DNA from: Bacteroidota bacterium
GTDB lineage: Bacteria; Bacteroidota; Ignavibacteria; OLB7
DNA: 64,000 nucleotides
Assembly: GCA_018266795.1 (NCBI GenBank)
Contig: JAFDZV010000011.1
Coordinates: 178,129-242,128 of the forward strand
Direction of reading: 5' to 3'
The notes beneath the pieces were generated by a model, which worked only from the letters and a program-made list of their open reading frames with translations, did no database searches and was not told the DNA's origin. Every line of letters starts with the position of its first letter. Position 1 is the stretch's first letter. The position numbers and the translations under genes were made by a program. Shown piece after piece: positions 8,750 through 15,815 of this stretch.

Positions 8750-9448
8750 CTACTTGCGGAGCGTGCCGGGAATCGAGAATTGATACGTAACGCCAAGCTG
8801 GCCACAGACCATGTGGAAGTCACCATCCGAATCCGCGATCACCGTTCCGCGGTCCGTAATCTCCGACAGCGAATAACCGCCCATGATGGTGAGCGCAAGC
8901 CAACCGTTCCTGTTGTTCATCAACGGAATCACCGCGCCCAGCCTCGGCTCCACGAGTGTGTTCACCTTGGCGAACTCGGCATCGGTCATGGAACGTGCCT
9001 CCTCCGATGCGCCGGCCCCTCCCTTGGTGGTTATGGTTCCCCCCATTGGGAAGCCGAAATTCACGCCGATGAAGAAGCCGCTGAAGGAGAAGCCCGGGCA
9101 GACGGTGAAGTATCCAACGCGGGTTGTGGTGTACACCTCCGTGTTGTTGAAGTTCCGCATGCGTGTGCCTCGGCTGTCGAATCCAAGCCCGAGCGCAGCG
9201 GAGATGCTGGGCGTGAGCGGATAGTAGGCATCGGCCGCGATGCGGTAGCTCATGATCGGGACCACCTTGTAGCCGTCGGGAGGGGATGTTGTTAGCGAGG
9301 CGCCGCCTGCAATGCCCGGACCAACTGTCAGGAACGACGTTGCCTTATCGGACGAGAACTCCGACTGCGCCCGCAACGCGGAGGTCATCATGGTGCCGCA
9401 GGACGCGGCGATCAGCGCGACGAGTATCGTACGAGGGACTCGATTCAT
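8750..9448 (-). CDS. Outer-membrane beta-barrel protein, unknown role
   Basis: 232 residues. I chose the ATG at 9448 (MNRVPRTILVALIAASCG) because AGGAG lies 10 bases upstream; the ATG nine bases earlier is too close to it. A signal peptide ends near ALRAQ. The mature protein looks like a small barrel: glycine/aromatic strands such as GFSFSGFFIGVNFGFPMG and a final strand GVTYQFSIP. It resembles the general class of Bacteroidota outer-membrane beta-barrel proteins without a diagnostic motif. There is no close partner gene. Confidence 0.68.
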   Translation of the reverse strand: MNRVPRTILVALIAASCGTMMTSALRAQSEFSSDKATSFLTVGPGIAGGASLTTSPPDGYKVVPIMSYRIAADAYYPLTPSISAALGLGFDSRGTRMRNFNNTEVYTTTRVGYFTVCPGFSFSGFFIGVNFGFPMGGTITTKGGAGASEEARSMTDAEFAKVNTLVEPRLGAVIPLMNNRNGWLALTIMGGYSLSEITDRGTVIADSDGDFHMVCGQLGVTYQFSIPGTLRK

Positions 9449-9616
9449 CGATGTCATTCTCCTGTGTTCGTGATGTGCCGATGAATCGCATTGCGATGTG
9501 CCCGGTGTTGTGCCGGAGCGTTGCTCCGGCCCGCATGCAACCTCCGAACAAGCGTCGCCGCGGGATGGCTTCGCGGCAATATCGGGGGGCATGTCGTGCA
9601 TCATCAACCGAACGAT

Positions 9617-9796
9617 TCACCAGCCGGTGTACGTTATCAGTTTCAGGATGAGCTTGTTCTGTTCGCGGCTCCGCACCCGGCAGGTGACGCATCCGCCGCC
9701 ACGGCATCCGCCGCCACGGCATCCGCCGCCACGGCATCCGCCGCCACGGCATCCGCCGCCACGGCATCCGCCGCCACGGGTAGCAACCGCAGGCAC
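9617..9796 (-). CDS. Possible small Cys/Gly-rich peptide with (RGGGC)6 repeat
   Basis: A 59-codon frame directly follows the stop of the OppA-like gene in the same frame; a GTG at 9796 is the only start candidate and no Shine-Dalgarno sequence is clear. It reads a six-residue lead, six RGGGC pentads, then a non-repetitive tail of 23 residues ending ILKLITYTGW. The repeat DNA has a 15-bp period, so all frames stay open through it, which lowers confidence. The ordinary-looking tail is what makes this frame credible. If real it could be a metal-binding or modified peptide (inference); it could also be a decayed C-terminal extension of the upstream gene. Confidence 0.35.
   Translation of the reverse strand: MPAVATRGGGCRGGGCRGGGCRGGGCRGGGCRGGGCVTCRVRSREQNKLILKLITYTGW
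9690..9779. repeat. Six perfect tandem copies of a 15-bp unit
   Basis: The unit CATCCGCCGCCACGG is repeated six times with no visible mismatch, indicating recent expansion. The period is a multiple of three, so changes in copy number would keep any reading frame. Confidence 0.95.
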
Positions 9797-9811
9797 GGGC
9801 GCAGGGCCGGA

Positions 9812-11548
9812 TCAACGATCCAGCCACACGTACTTCATGTCCGGACGCGCCATCCCGTTCAGCGGGTAGTCGCGAACATCGGCCTGAAGCAGCCGGTAAT
9901 GCATTTCGTAGAAGAGCGGGATGAGGGGCGCATCGGCCATGGCTATCTGTTCGGCGGCAACATAGTGCTTCATCTGCGCAACGTGATCGATCGTGGCAAC
10001 GCCCTTCTTGAACTCCTCGTTGAAGGCGGGGTTGTTGTAACGCGAGCTGTTTGGATAGCTTGGCAGCCCCTCCTGCTTCGGCACCAGTTCGCCGAAGAGG
10101 AGCAGAAGGTAGGTTTCGGGATCGGGATAATCACCATACCAGCGCGTCCCCCAGAAGGAGAGCTTGCCACCCTCGGCCTGATCGATCAACTGAGGGAAGT
10201 CCACGATCTGAATCTTCATATCCACGTTCAATGCCGTGCGCACCATTTCCTGCACGGCCTGCGCAACCTGGTTCAGCCGCGGCTCCGGGTAGATGTACAG
10301 CGTCACCGGCGGCAGCCCCTTCCCCTCCGGATAGCCGGCCTTCGCAAGAAGGCGCTTGGCCTCGTCCGGATTGTACGCGTACCCCTTCACGGAGTCCACC
10401 GGATAGCCGGGGAACACCGGAGGCACCAGGCCGTGCACCGCGGGAGCGTACGGCGAGTTCTGCAGAACGAACTTCACAAGCTTCTCGCGATCGATCGCGT
10501 AGTTGAACGCGCGGCGCAGATCGGCGTTGTCGAACGGCGGTTTCTGATTGTTGAAATCCAGATACCACGTCAGCATCGCGGGCACCGCCTGCACCTGGTA
10601 CTTCGTGAACTCACCCTGCGGCTTCCGGTTCGCATCGAACACGCGGGCGAAGCTCTCCGTGGGGATGCCGTAGCACTCGTTCAGATTCCCTGCAAGAAAA
10701 TCGTTGAACTGGATCTTGTCGTCCTTCACGAACGTGAACCGCAGCTTGTCCAGGAAGGGAAGGCGGTTCCCCTTCTCGTCGCGCCCCCAGTAGTCCGGAT
10801 TGCGGGTCAGGATCAGATCCTGATCGGGCGTCCAGCTCACGAACGTGAACGGACCGGTGCCAACGGGATGGCGGAAGAAATCGCGGCCGTATTTCTCCAC
10901 GGCCTCGCGCGGAACGATGTTCCCCAGCGAGTTGATCAGGTAGAAGAGGAACGGAGCATACGGTTTCTCGAGTTCGATCCGGAAGGTGGAATCGTTCAAC
11001 ACCTTGAAGCCTTCGATCGGCGCCGGCTCCTGCGCGGATGCGCTCATCGCCAGCACCTGATCGTGGAAACGGGTGGCCCCCTTCACCTTGTCCTGAAAGG
11101 CCCAGTACGCAACGCTCGTGGTACGAGGGTCGCAGCAGCGCGTCAGCGAATAGCGCACATCCTCGGCAACGAATCGCCGCCCCTTCGCGCCGGGGAAGCA
11201 GGAGTCGTTCTGGAAGGATACATCGGTGCGGAGATGAAACGTATAGAGCGTGCCGGTGGCATCGATGTCCGGGAGCGCGAGCGCCAGTTCGGGAACCAGT
11301 TCCAGCTTGTCGTTCACGTCGATCAGCCGATCGAACACCTGCGATGCGATATCGTCCGCATGCTTGGAGTTGATCAATACCGGATCCAGCCCCTTCGGAT
11401 TTCCGCGAACGATGTTCATCGTGAACTCGCCACCGTACTTCTTTCCCCCCTGCCCCGCCGTCTGCGGCCGGTTGTCCGCGCCGCCGCCGCACGCGGCAAT
11501 CATTGCAGGGAATAGGACGAATGCGACGAGGCGGGCTGTAGAACGCAT
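9812..11548 (-). CDS. ABC transporter substrate-binding lipoprotein, family 5 (OppA/DppA type)
   Basis: 578 residues from the ATG at 11548, which opens a lipoprotein signal (LVAFVLFPAMIAAC, lipid Cys in IAAC). The protein shows family-5 solute-binding features: an early NIVRGNPKGLDPVLI segment, RHPVGTGPFTFVSW, NPDYWG, and a long two-lobed body. This family binds peptides, nickel or sugars for an ABC importer. No permease or ATPase gene is adjacent, so the ligand is not known and it must work with a transporter encoded elsewhere. The extra C-terminal length over classical OppA is small. Confidence 0.92.
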   Translation of the reverse strand: MRSTARLVAFVLFPAMIAACGGGADNRPQTAGQGGKKYGGEFTMNIVRGNPKGLDPVLINSKHADDIASQVFDRLIDVNDKLELVPELALALPDIDATGTLYTFHLRTDVSFQNDSCFPGAKGRRFVAEDVRYSLTRCCDPRTTSVAYWAFQDKVKGATRFHDQVLAMSASAQEPAPIEGFKVLNDSTFRIELEKPYAPFLFYLINSLGNIVPREAVEKYGRDFFRHPVGTGPFTFVSWTPDQDLILTRNPDYWGRDEKGNRLPFLDKLRFTFVKDDKIQFNDFLAGNLNECYGIPTESFARVFDANRKPQGEFTKYQVQAVPAMLTWYLDFNNQKPPFDNADLRRAFNYAIDREKLVKFVLQNSPYAPAVHGLVPPVFPGYPVDSVKGYAYNPDEAKRLLAKAGYPEGKGLPPVTLYIYPEPRLNQVAQAVQEMVRTALNVDMKIQIVDFPQLIDQAEGGKLSFWGTRWYGDYPDPETYLLLLFGELVPKQEGLPSYPNSSRYNNPAFNEEFKKGVATIDHVAQMKHYVAAEQIAMADAPLIPLFYEMHYRLLQADVRDYPLNGMARPDMKYVWLDR

Positions 11549-11736
11549 ATCGATAGCGATGGTTCCGAGTGAAAGTGCCTGAAGGAATTCGGTGCGCGCC
11601 GTTGCGCTGCACGCCATGCAGCGCCTGGTGCCCGGAGCTTCGAAGGATAGACACTGGAGCCCGGCGAACCGGGCGGATGGCGGAAACGGAAGCGCCCCGA
11701 CATATCCTAAACTATGCCGGGGCGCGTTCGATCGAG
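11549..11736. other. Spacer between tRNA-Pro and the OppA-like gene
   Basis: No gene is supported. It carries the promoter side of the OppA-like gene; no convincing promoter box was seen. Confidence 0.3.
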
Positions 11737-11810
11737 TCGGGGAGGCCGGATTTGAACCGACGACCTTCTGCTCCCAAAGCAGACGCGATACCGGGCTACG
11801 CTACTCCCCG
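11737..11810 (-). tRNA. tRNA-Pro (anticodon TGG)
   Basis: 74 nt on the minus strand. The acceptor arms CGGGGAG and CTCCCCG pair over seven bases with an A discriminator; the T-loop reads GGTTCAAATCC. The anticodon stem TCTGC/GCAGA encloses TTTGGGA, giving TGG for proline. CCA is not encoded. Confidence 0.93.
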
Positions 11811-11898
11811 TAACCGTTCCGAACTGCGAAGGTCGTAAATCCGCGCGGCGTGCGCAAGCCCTTGAAGGAAATCATTCGTGAGCACGGCGCGCAGCCCG

Positions 11899-12972
11899 CT
11901 ACGCGCGGCGCGCGAGCTGCTTCTTCAGATTTTCGATCACCGGAACAGGGCTGGGGTCGGTGCCGTTGAGCGTGGCCAGGTAGTAGCTTACCCAGTCGCC
12001 CAGACAGATCAGCGAGAAGAGCCGCGCGAGCAGCGTCTCCCCCTGCGAGCGCACCTCCAGCACGTTGCCGGCGCTCCTGCCGATGATCTTCTTCGTGATG
12101 TCGATACGAGCCGCGACGCGCGGATGATCATCACGATCGCGCAGATAGATGGTGATGAATCGCCCCGCGAGATCGGCCGGGTGCCCCCAGCCGTTGATCT
12201 CGTTGTGATTCATCTCCGGAAGCAGATTCCCGAACGCGAGATACTTCGCGTTCTCCTGAATCTGGCCGCGCCAGCGCACGTTCACGGTGTCCAGACGGTC
12301 GGACGCGGAGTAGACGACGGGAATGCTGCCGTTGATCTTCTCCGCAAGCGAGAAGGCCGTGTTCGAGGATGCAGGCCCGGCACCATACTTCTTCGCGAGC
12401 TTCTCGAGCATCGGGATCGTTTCCTCGATGCCCCGCTCGGTCTCCTGCCGAACGCCTGCGCCGAACAGCTCGGACTTCACGGCAAGAAGGTAGAGCAACG
12501 GAAAGAAGCTGTAGGCAAGCGCCGCGCGCGGCTGCAGGCCGCCGGGCAGAACCACCTTCCTGTGTCTGTTGGCATCGGCCCAGCCGCCAAGCGTTCCTCC
12601 GGTGGTCATCACCAACATCTGCCCTGCATTCCCGCGCAACGCCTCGTAGCTGGCAAGCGTTTCCTCCGTGTTGCCGCTGTAGGAGCTGGCGACCACCGTG
12701 GTCTTTGAATCCACTGCCGGCGGCTGGTAGCCGCGATAGACCTGAATTGAAACGCCGCCGTGGTCGTGAAATCCCTGAACATAGCTTCGCAGCAGATCGC
12801 CTCCGATGGCGGAGCCGCCGAGGCCGGTGATGAGGATGGAACGAGCCTTCGCCCTCGAGAGCGGAGGAGCGTTGCGCCCCAGCTCCACGCCTTCGCGGGC
12901 GTACGCGGCAAAGTTGCGAATGGCGGAGTACATGTCGGCGGGATCGTGAGAGCGGAGCGTGTCAAGTGTCAT
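11899..12972 (-). CDS. Bifunctional phosphoglucose/phosphomannose isomerase, SIS domain
   Basis: 357 residues. It interconverts fructose-6-phosphate with glucose-6-phosphate or mannose-6-phosphate in the cytoplasm. The N-terminal SIS domain shows ITGLGGSAIGGDLLRSY and the serine-rich sugar-phosphate loop ASSYSGNTEET; later come the catalytic region around NHNEINGW and the C-terminal KKQLARR. Its length fits the bacterial/archaeal bifunctional type (about 320-360) rather than classical Pgi (about 550). It stands alone on the minus strand, with tRNA-Pro downstream. It probably supplies glycolysis and nucleotide-sugar synthesis. Confidence 0.88.
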   Translation of the reverse strand: MTLDTLRSHDPADMYSAIRNFAAYAREGVELGRNAPPLSRAKARSILITGLGGSAIGGDLLRSYVQGFHDHGGVSIQVYRGYQPPAVDSKTTVVASSYSGNTEETLASYEALRGNAGQMLVMTTGGTLGGWADANRHRKVVLPGGLQPRAALAYSFFPLLYLLAVKSELFGAGVRQETERGIEETIPMLEKLAKKYGAGPASSNTAFSLAEKINGSIPVVYSASDRLDTVNVRWRGQIQENAKYLAFGNLLPEMNHNEINGWGHPADLAGRFITIYLRDRDDHPRVAARIDITKKIIGRSAGNVLEVRSQGETLLARLFSLICLGDWVSYYLATLNGTDPSPVPVIENLKKQLARRA

Positions 12973-13156
12973 ATCAAGTCCGTTGCAGATTCGTGATTGG
13001 CCGCCCGCCGTGCAGGCGGAGAAGCAAAGCCGGAAGGGGGGTGATCTTCAGGGCGGGCCGGGCCATGCAACGTTCGCAGCAACGTCGCGCGGACGGCACG
13101 GGCGAAGCAGATTCGTCGTACCACGATATGGCGATCCGAATGGCCGCGACGCTGGA

Positions 13157-13447
13157 TCAGTTCAGCGGCTTCGGTGCCGGCCGCCTGTAGCCGTACAGCC
13201 ATCGCGAGCCGCTCACCCCCAGCGTACGAACGGTGTGAACGGCTCCCGCAGGGATCAGGATCTCATCGCCGCGAACGGGTACGTGAACAACTCCGGCAAT
13301 CTCCAGCTCCATCCTTCCCTCCACGAGCATGAACAACTCGTCGGCATCGTGCACGTAGTCCTGCCACACCTGCCCGGGAGGATCCTGCCAGAGCCCGCAG
13401 GAGAAGCCGCGATCGGCCCACGCACGTGCCACCTCATCCTGATTCAT
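13157..13447 (-). CDS. Small cupin-domain protein
   Basis: 96 residues from the ATG at 13447, whose ATGA overlaps the stop of the upstream ArsC-like gene, implying translational coupling. A single cupin barrel is seen: DYVHDADELFMLVEGRMEL is the first motif and DEILIPAGAVHTVRTLG the second. The metal-binding pattern is incomplete in the first motif (H-D-A-D-E rather than HxH), so it may be a non-enzymatic binding protein. The partner gene suggests a redox or arsenate-related setting, but the role is unknown. Confidence 0.8.
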   Translation of the reverse strand: MNQDEVARAWADRGFSCGLWQDPPGQVWQDYVHDADELFMLVEGRMELEIAGVVHVPVRGDEILIPAGAVHTVRTLGVSGSRWLYGYRRPAPKPLN

Positions 13448-13815
13448 TCTGCCAACCCCCATGCCCGGAGCGCCTCGCTCACGCGTTCGGCGGGCCGTGC
13501 AAGAACGGCGCGGCGGCCGAACTCGATGATGGGACGCTGGATGAGGATGGGATGTTCCGCCATCGCATCGAGAATCTTCTCCCCCTGAAGGGCAGGATCA
13601 TCCAGACCAAGCTGCCGATACTCCGGTTCCTTCGTGCGAAGGAGATCGCGCGGAGTGATCCCCATCTTGCGCACGAGTTCGGCGAGCTTCGTGCGCGACG
13701 GCGGGTGGGTAACGTAGTTGATTGCATCGAACTCCACGCCCGCTTCACGAAGACGCATCATCACGTCGCGGCAGGTGGAGCAGGTCGGCTTCTGATAGAT
13801 CGTCAACGTAGGCAC
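13444..13815 (-). CDS. ArsC/Spx-family arsenate reductase-like protein
   Basis: 123 residues from the GTG at 13815 (PTLTIYQKPTCSTCRD), with AAGGGA eight bases upstream. An earlier ATG at 13845 would overlap the preceding gene's stop. It has the thioredoxin-like start with the CSTC active-site Cys and the C-terminal EFGRRAVLARPAERV, matching the glutaredoxin-coupled ArsC family. It may reduce arsenate with glutathione-like thiols, or act as a Spx/YffB-type redox protein. It is coupled to the cupin gene downstream and starts right at the end of the acidic protein gene, so all three probably form one operon. Confidence 0.87.
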   Translation of the reverse strand: MPTLTIYQKPTCSTCRDVMMRLREAGVEFDAINYVTHPPSRTKLAELVRKMGITPRDLLRTKEPEYRQLGLDDPALQGEKILDAMAEHPILIQRPIIEFGRRAVLARPAERVSEALRAWGLAE

Positions 13816-13834
13816 GACACCATTCCCTTTCGGA

Positions 13835-14632
13835 TCAGTTATCATCGTCGTCGCCGCCGCCGATCACGATCACGTCGCCGAAGTCGGCGGAGGCGATCAG
13901 GCGGTCGCACAGGGCGGGATTGGCCACAAGGCGGGCGAAGTCCTCATCGTGATACTCGGCGAACGGAGTATCGGAGGGATAGTTCTCCAGGATGTATGCG
14001 AGCGACGAGCGGATGGCGTTCACCAGATCCTCGTTGGCCAGGTCCTCCGGCTCCCAGACCAGACGCGCCCAATAGAACCGTTCACCGGCGATGCGCTCCT
14101 CCGGATAGTCGTACGCATAGCAATCCAGATCCTCGCGATCGAAAATGGACTCGGCCGGAATTACCGTGCTGTCCAGCAGGAACGTTCCCACCTGGTAAAA
14201 GGTTGCCTCCACGAGTTCGGAGTCGCCATCATCATCATCATCGGACTCCTCCGCCTCGGCGCCGGCCACGCTCTCGCCGGCCTCCTCCGCATGCTCCGCA
14301 TCCTCCTCCAGCACCTCCTCGAAGTCATCGGGCCCGATCTCCTCAACGGCGTCCCCCTCCTCGAGCGACTCCGATTCGGCGATGTGAAAGTTGATGAGCC
14401 ACCATTGTGCGGCCGTCACAACAATGTTGTTGTACTCGTGCGGGGTTGTGACAACGGTGGAGCGGCCAAGTCCGGGATTGACGGTGGGACCGTTCAACAG
14501 GGCTCGCAGCAGCCCAAACCCTGCGGAGGCATACTCGGGGGCGACGAACGCCTCGGCAACGCGATAGAGTGCAGCATACGAATTATCAAGCTCCGGGAAG
14601 GAGGCAGCGGGATCGGTGTGGTTGTTGTTCAT
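13835..14632 (-). CDS. Highly acidic protein of unknown function
   Basis: 265 residues from the ATG at 14632; nine extra codons are possible. A globular N-terminal half (PEYASAGFGLLRALLNG, AAQWWLINFHI) is followed by a very acidic linker (runs of Glu and Asp near residues 100-140), a second globular part (FYWARLVWEPEDL) and a tail ending GGGDDDDN. There is no signal peptide or membrane segment, so it is likely cytoplasmic. I do not recognise the family. Its stop overlaps the region where the ArsC-like gene starts, making it the first gene of a probable three-gene operon. Confidence 0.65.
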   Translation of the reverse strand: MNNNHTDPAASFPELDNSYAALYRVAEAFVAPEYASAGFGLLRALLNGPTVNPGLGRSTVVTTPHEYNNIVVTAAQWWLINFHIAESESLEEGDAVEEIGPDDFEEVLEEDAEHAEEAGESVAGAEAEESDDDDDGDSELVEATFYQVGTFLLDSTVIPAESIFDREDLDCYAYDYPEERIAGERFYWARLVWEPEDLANEDLVNAIRSSLAYILENYPSDTPFAEYHDEDFARLVANPALCDRLIASADFGDVIVIGGGDDDDN

Positions 14633-14730
14633 GAGAATGGACGAAGATGAACTGGCCACCGCACAACGCGGCGATGGCAGAATATACGAGGAAGCGACCT
14701 CTGAACGGCCAGAGGGAAGTGTATGAAATA

Positions 14731-14788
14731 TGAGTGATGGGTTATGGGTGCGCGAGGTACTGCCCGATCACTCATCACCCATCACTCA
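14731..14788. repeat. Family B heptad palindrome
   Basis: TGAGTGATGGGT (14731-14742) pairs exactly with ACCCATCACTCA (14777-14788). The right side continues in 7-bp steps of CATCACT/CATCACC. Related blocks lie near 14963, 21006, 21480, 44592 and 44682. Confidence 0.85.
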
Positions 14789-14888
14789 TCCTCTGCGCGG
14801 CCGGGAAGATGGGTACCCGCAACAACGAAGGAGGATGGCTCCCTGTACGCTCGACCGCAGCTCGCTGTGGTTCTTTGCACTGGCGCAC

Positions 14889-14928
14889 TCATATCTCATC
14901 GTTCATATTTCATATCTCAATTTCAAAC
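14889..14928. repeat. Family C heptad repeat (TCATATC type)
   Basis: Successive 7-bp units TCATATC, TCATCGT, TCATATT, TCATATC are read on the plus strand. The same order of units recurs at 29151-29179. Confidence 0.85.
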
Positions 14929-14994
14929 GGCTACGCGGTGCGATGAGCCGTCGGGACGGCACAACATCACCCATCACTCATTGTGCCGTCTTCC

Positions 14995-15639
14995 CTACTT
15001 CCGCACACTCCCTTCCTCGAAACTCCAGAAGAGAAGATCCAGCTCCTGCAGCGCAAGGCCCATCCGGTCGGCAAGAGCGGCGAAGCGTTCTTCGATCTCC
15101 GCATAACCACGGCGGGTCAACGCCTTGGGCATTGCGTCGATCGCACCGCATCGAAGGAGATGTTTGAGGATATGCCGATCGATGATGGCAAGGTTCTGCG
15201 CACCGATGTTCCGGAGAAAGTGTGAGGCCTCCTTCCATCCCAGCCCGTTCACATGCTCCACCAGCCATACCCGCCGCGCACGCCAATCCAGGGCACGATC
15301 GGTGAGCGCATCCATGATGGCGGCGCCGTTGGAGGCCGCGGCAACAAGACGGCGTGCCTTCTGATTGTGGAAGCGAATGTAGTGCGCGGGATCGCGGAGG
15401 TACGGAGTGGGATCGAACGGGCGCTCCAGAAATCCGCGCGCGCGCAGCGCGGCCATTACCTGCTCGGCGTGCGCGGCACGCGATCCTGGCGTGAGCAGGC
15501 AGAAGAGAAGTTCATTCAGGTACTCCGACTCCGGAATCTGCCTGAACTCGAGCAGCCGCGCGCGAATGGCCTCCGCGTGACGCCGGTAATGTTCCGCATA
15601 CTCCTCGGGAAGAGACGGGGCGATTGTACGATGCACCAT
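14995..15639 (-). CDS. ogg: 8-oxoguanine DNA glycosylase/AP lyase (Ogg2-like)
   Basis: 214 residues from the ATG at 15639. The frame is open further upstream through heptad-repeat DNA, which I exclude. The HhH-GPD fold is seen in LNELLFCLLTPGSRAAHAEQ and in the hairpin HVNGLGWKEASHFLRNIG, followed by AIIDRHILKHL. The Lys of the hairpin and the Asp of IIDRHIL are the expected catalytic pair of the Ogg2 family. It excises oxidised guanine and nicks the DNA. No repair genes are nearby; it appears to be a single gene. Confidence 0.87.
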   Translation of the reverse strand: MVHRTIAPSLPEEYAEHYRRHAEAIRARLLEFRQIPESEYLNELLFCLLTPGSRAAHAEQVMAALRARGFLERPFDPTPYLRDPAHYIRFHNQKARRLVAAASNGAAIMDALTDRALDWRARRVWLVEHVNGLGWKEASHFLRNIGAQNLAIIDRHILKHLLRCGAIDAMPKALTRRGYAEIEERFAALADRMGLALQELDLLFWSFEEGSVRK

Positions 15640-15667
15640 GCTCGGGCCTCTCTCACGATTCCGCCAG

Positions 15668-15747
15668 GCAGTCAGCGGCCAGTCGTCAACCGGATGATAT
15701 GGCACTGCCTCCTGACAAACGACAACTGACCACGAACTACCAACGCA
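15668..15747. repeat. Degenerate family A heptads
   Basis: Units such as CTGACAA, ACGACAA, CTGACCA, CGAACTA and CCAACGC follow each other with a 7-bp step after a looser AGTCAGC/GGCCAGT/CGTCAAC stretch. This lies between the glycosylase start and the terminator of the SBBP gene. Confidence 0.6.
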
Positions 15748-15781
15748 CAGGGCGCAAAGCCGTTGCCAGCCTTGCGCCCTG
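15748..15781 (-). terminator. Probable terminator of the first SBBP/T9SS gene
   Basis: CAGGGCGCAA (15748-15757) pairs with TTGCGCCCTG (15772-15781), 34 bp after the stop codon. There is no strong T-run. Confidence 0.55.
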
Positions 15782-15815
15782 GAATCCTCACGACGCCGGC
15801 CCGCTGGCCGGGGCG

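Larger units (their letters stand above)
9449..9811. other. Region between barrel gene and OppA-like gene
   Basis: 363 bp holding the 15-bp repeat (9690-9779) and the possible small Cys/Gly-rich reading frame described separately (9617-9796). Beyond these I see only the promoter-side sequence of the 8750-9448 gene. Confidence 0.5.
14633..14994. other. Intergenic region dense in heptad repeats
   Basis: 362 bp between two minus-strand genes. It holds a family B palindrome (14731-14788), a family C block (14889-14928) and another family B block (14963-14985). Short open frames here are products of these repeats. Confidence 0.75.

Noticed and set aside
9491-11515. 674-codon open frame on the plus strand
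   Set aside because: It lies antisense to the OppA-like gene and is His/Arg/Val-rich without domains. It is a by-product of GC-rich codon use.
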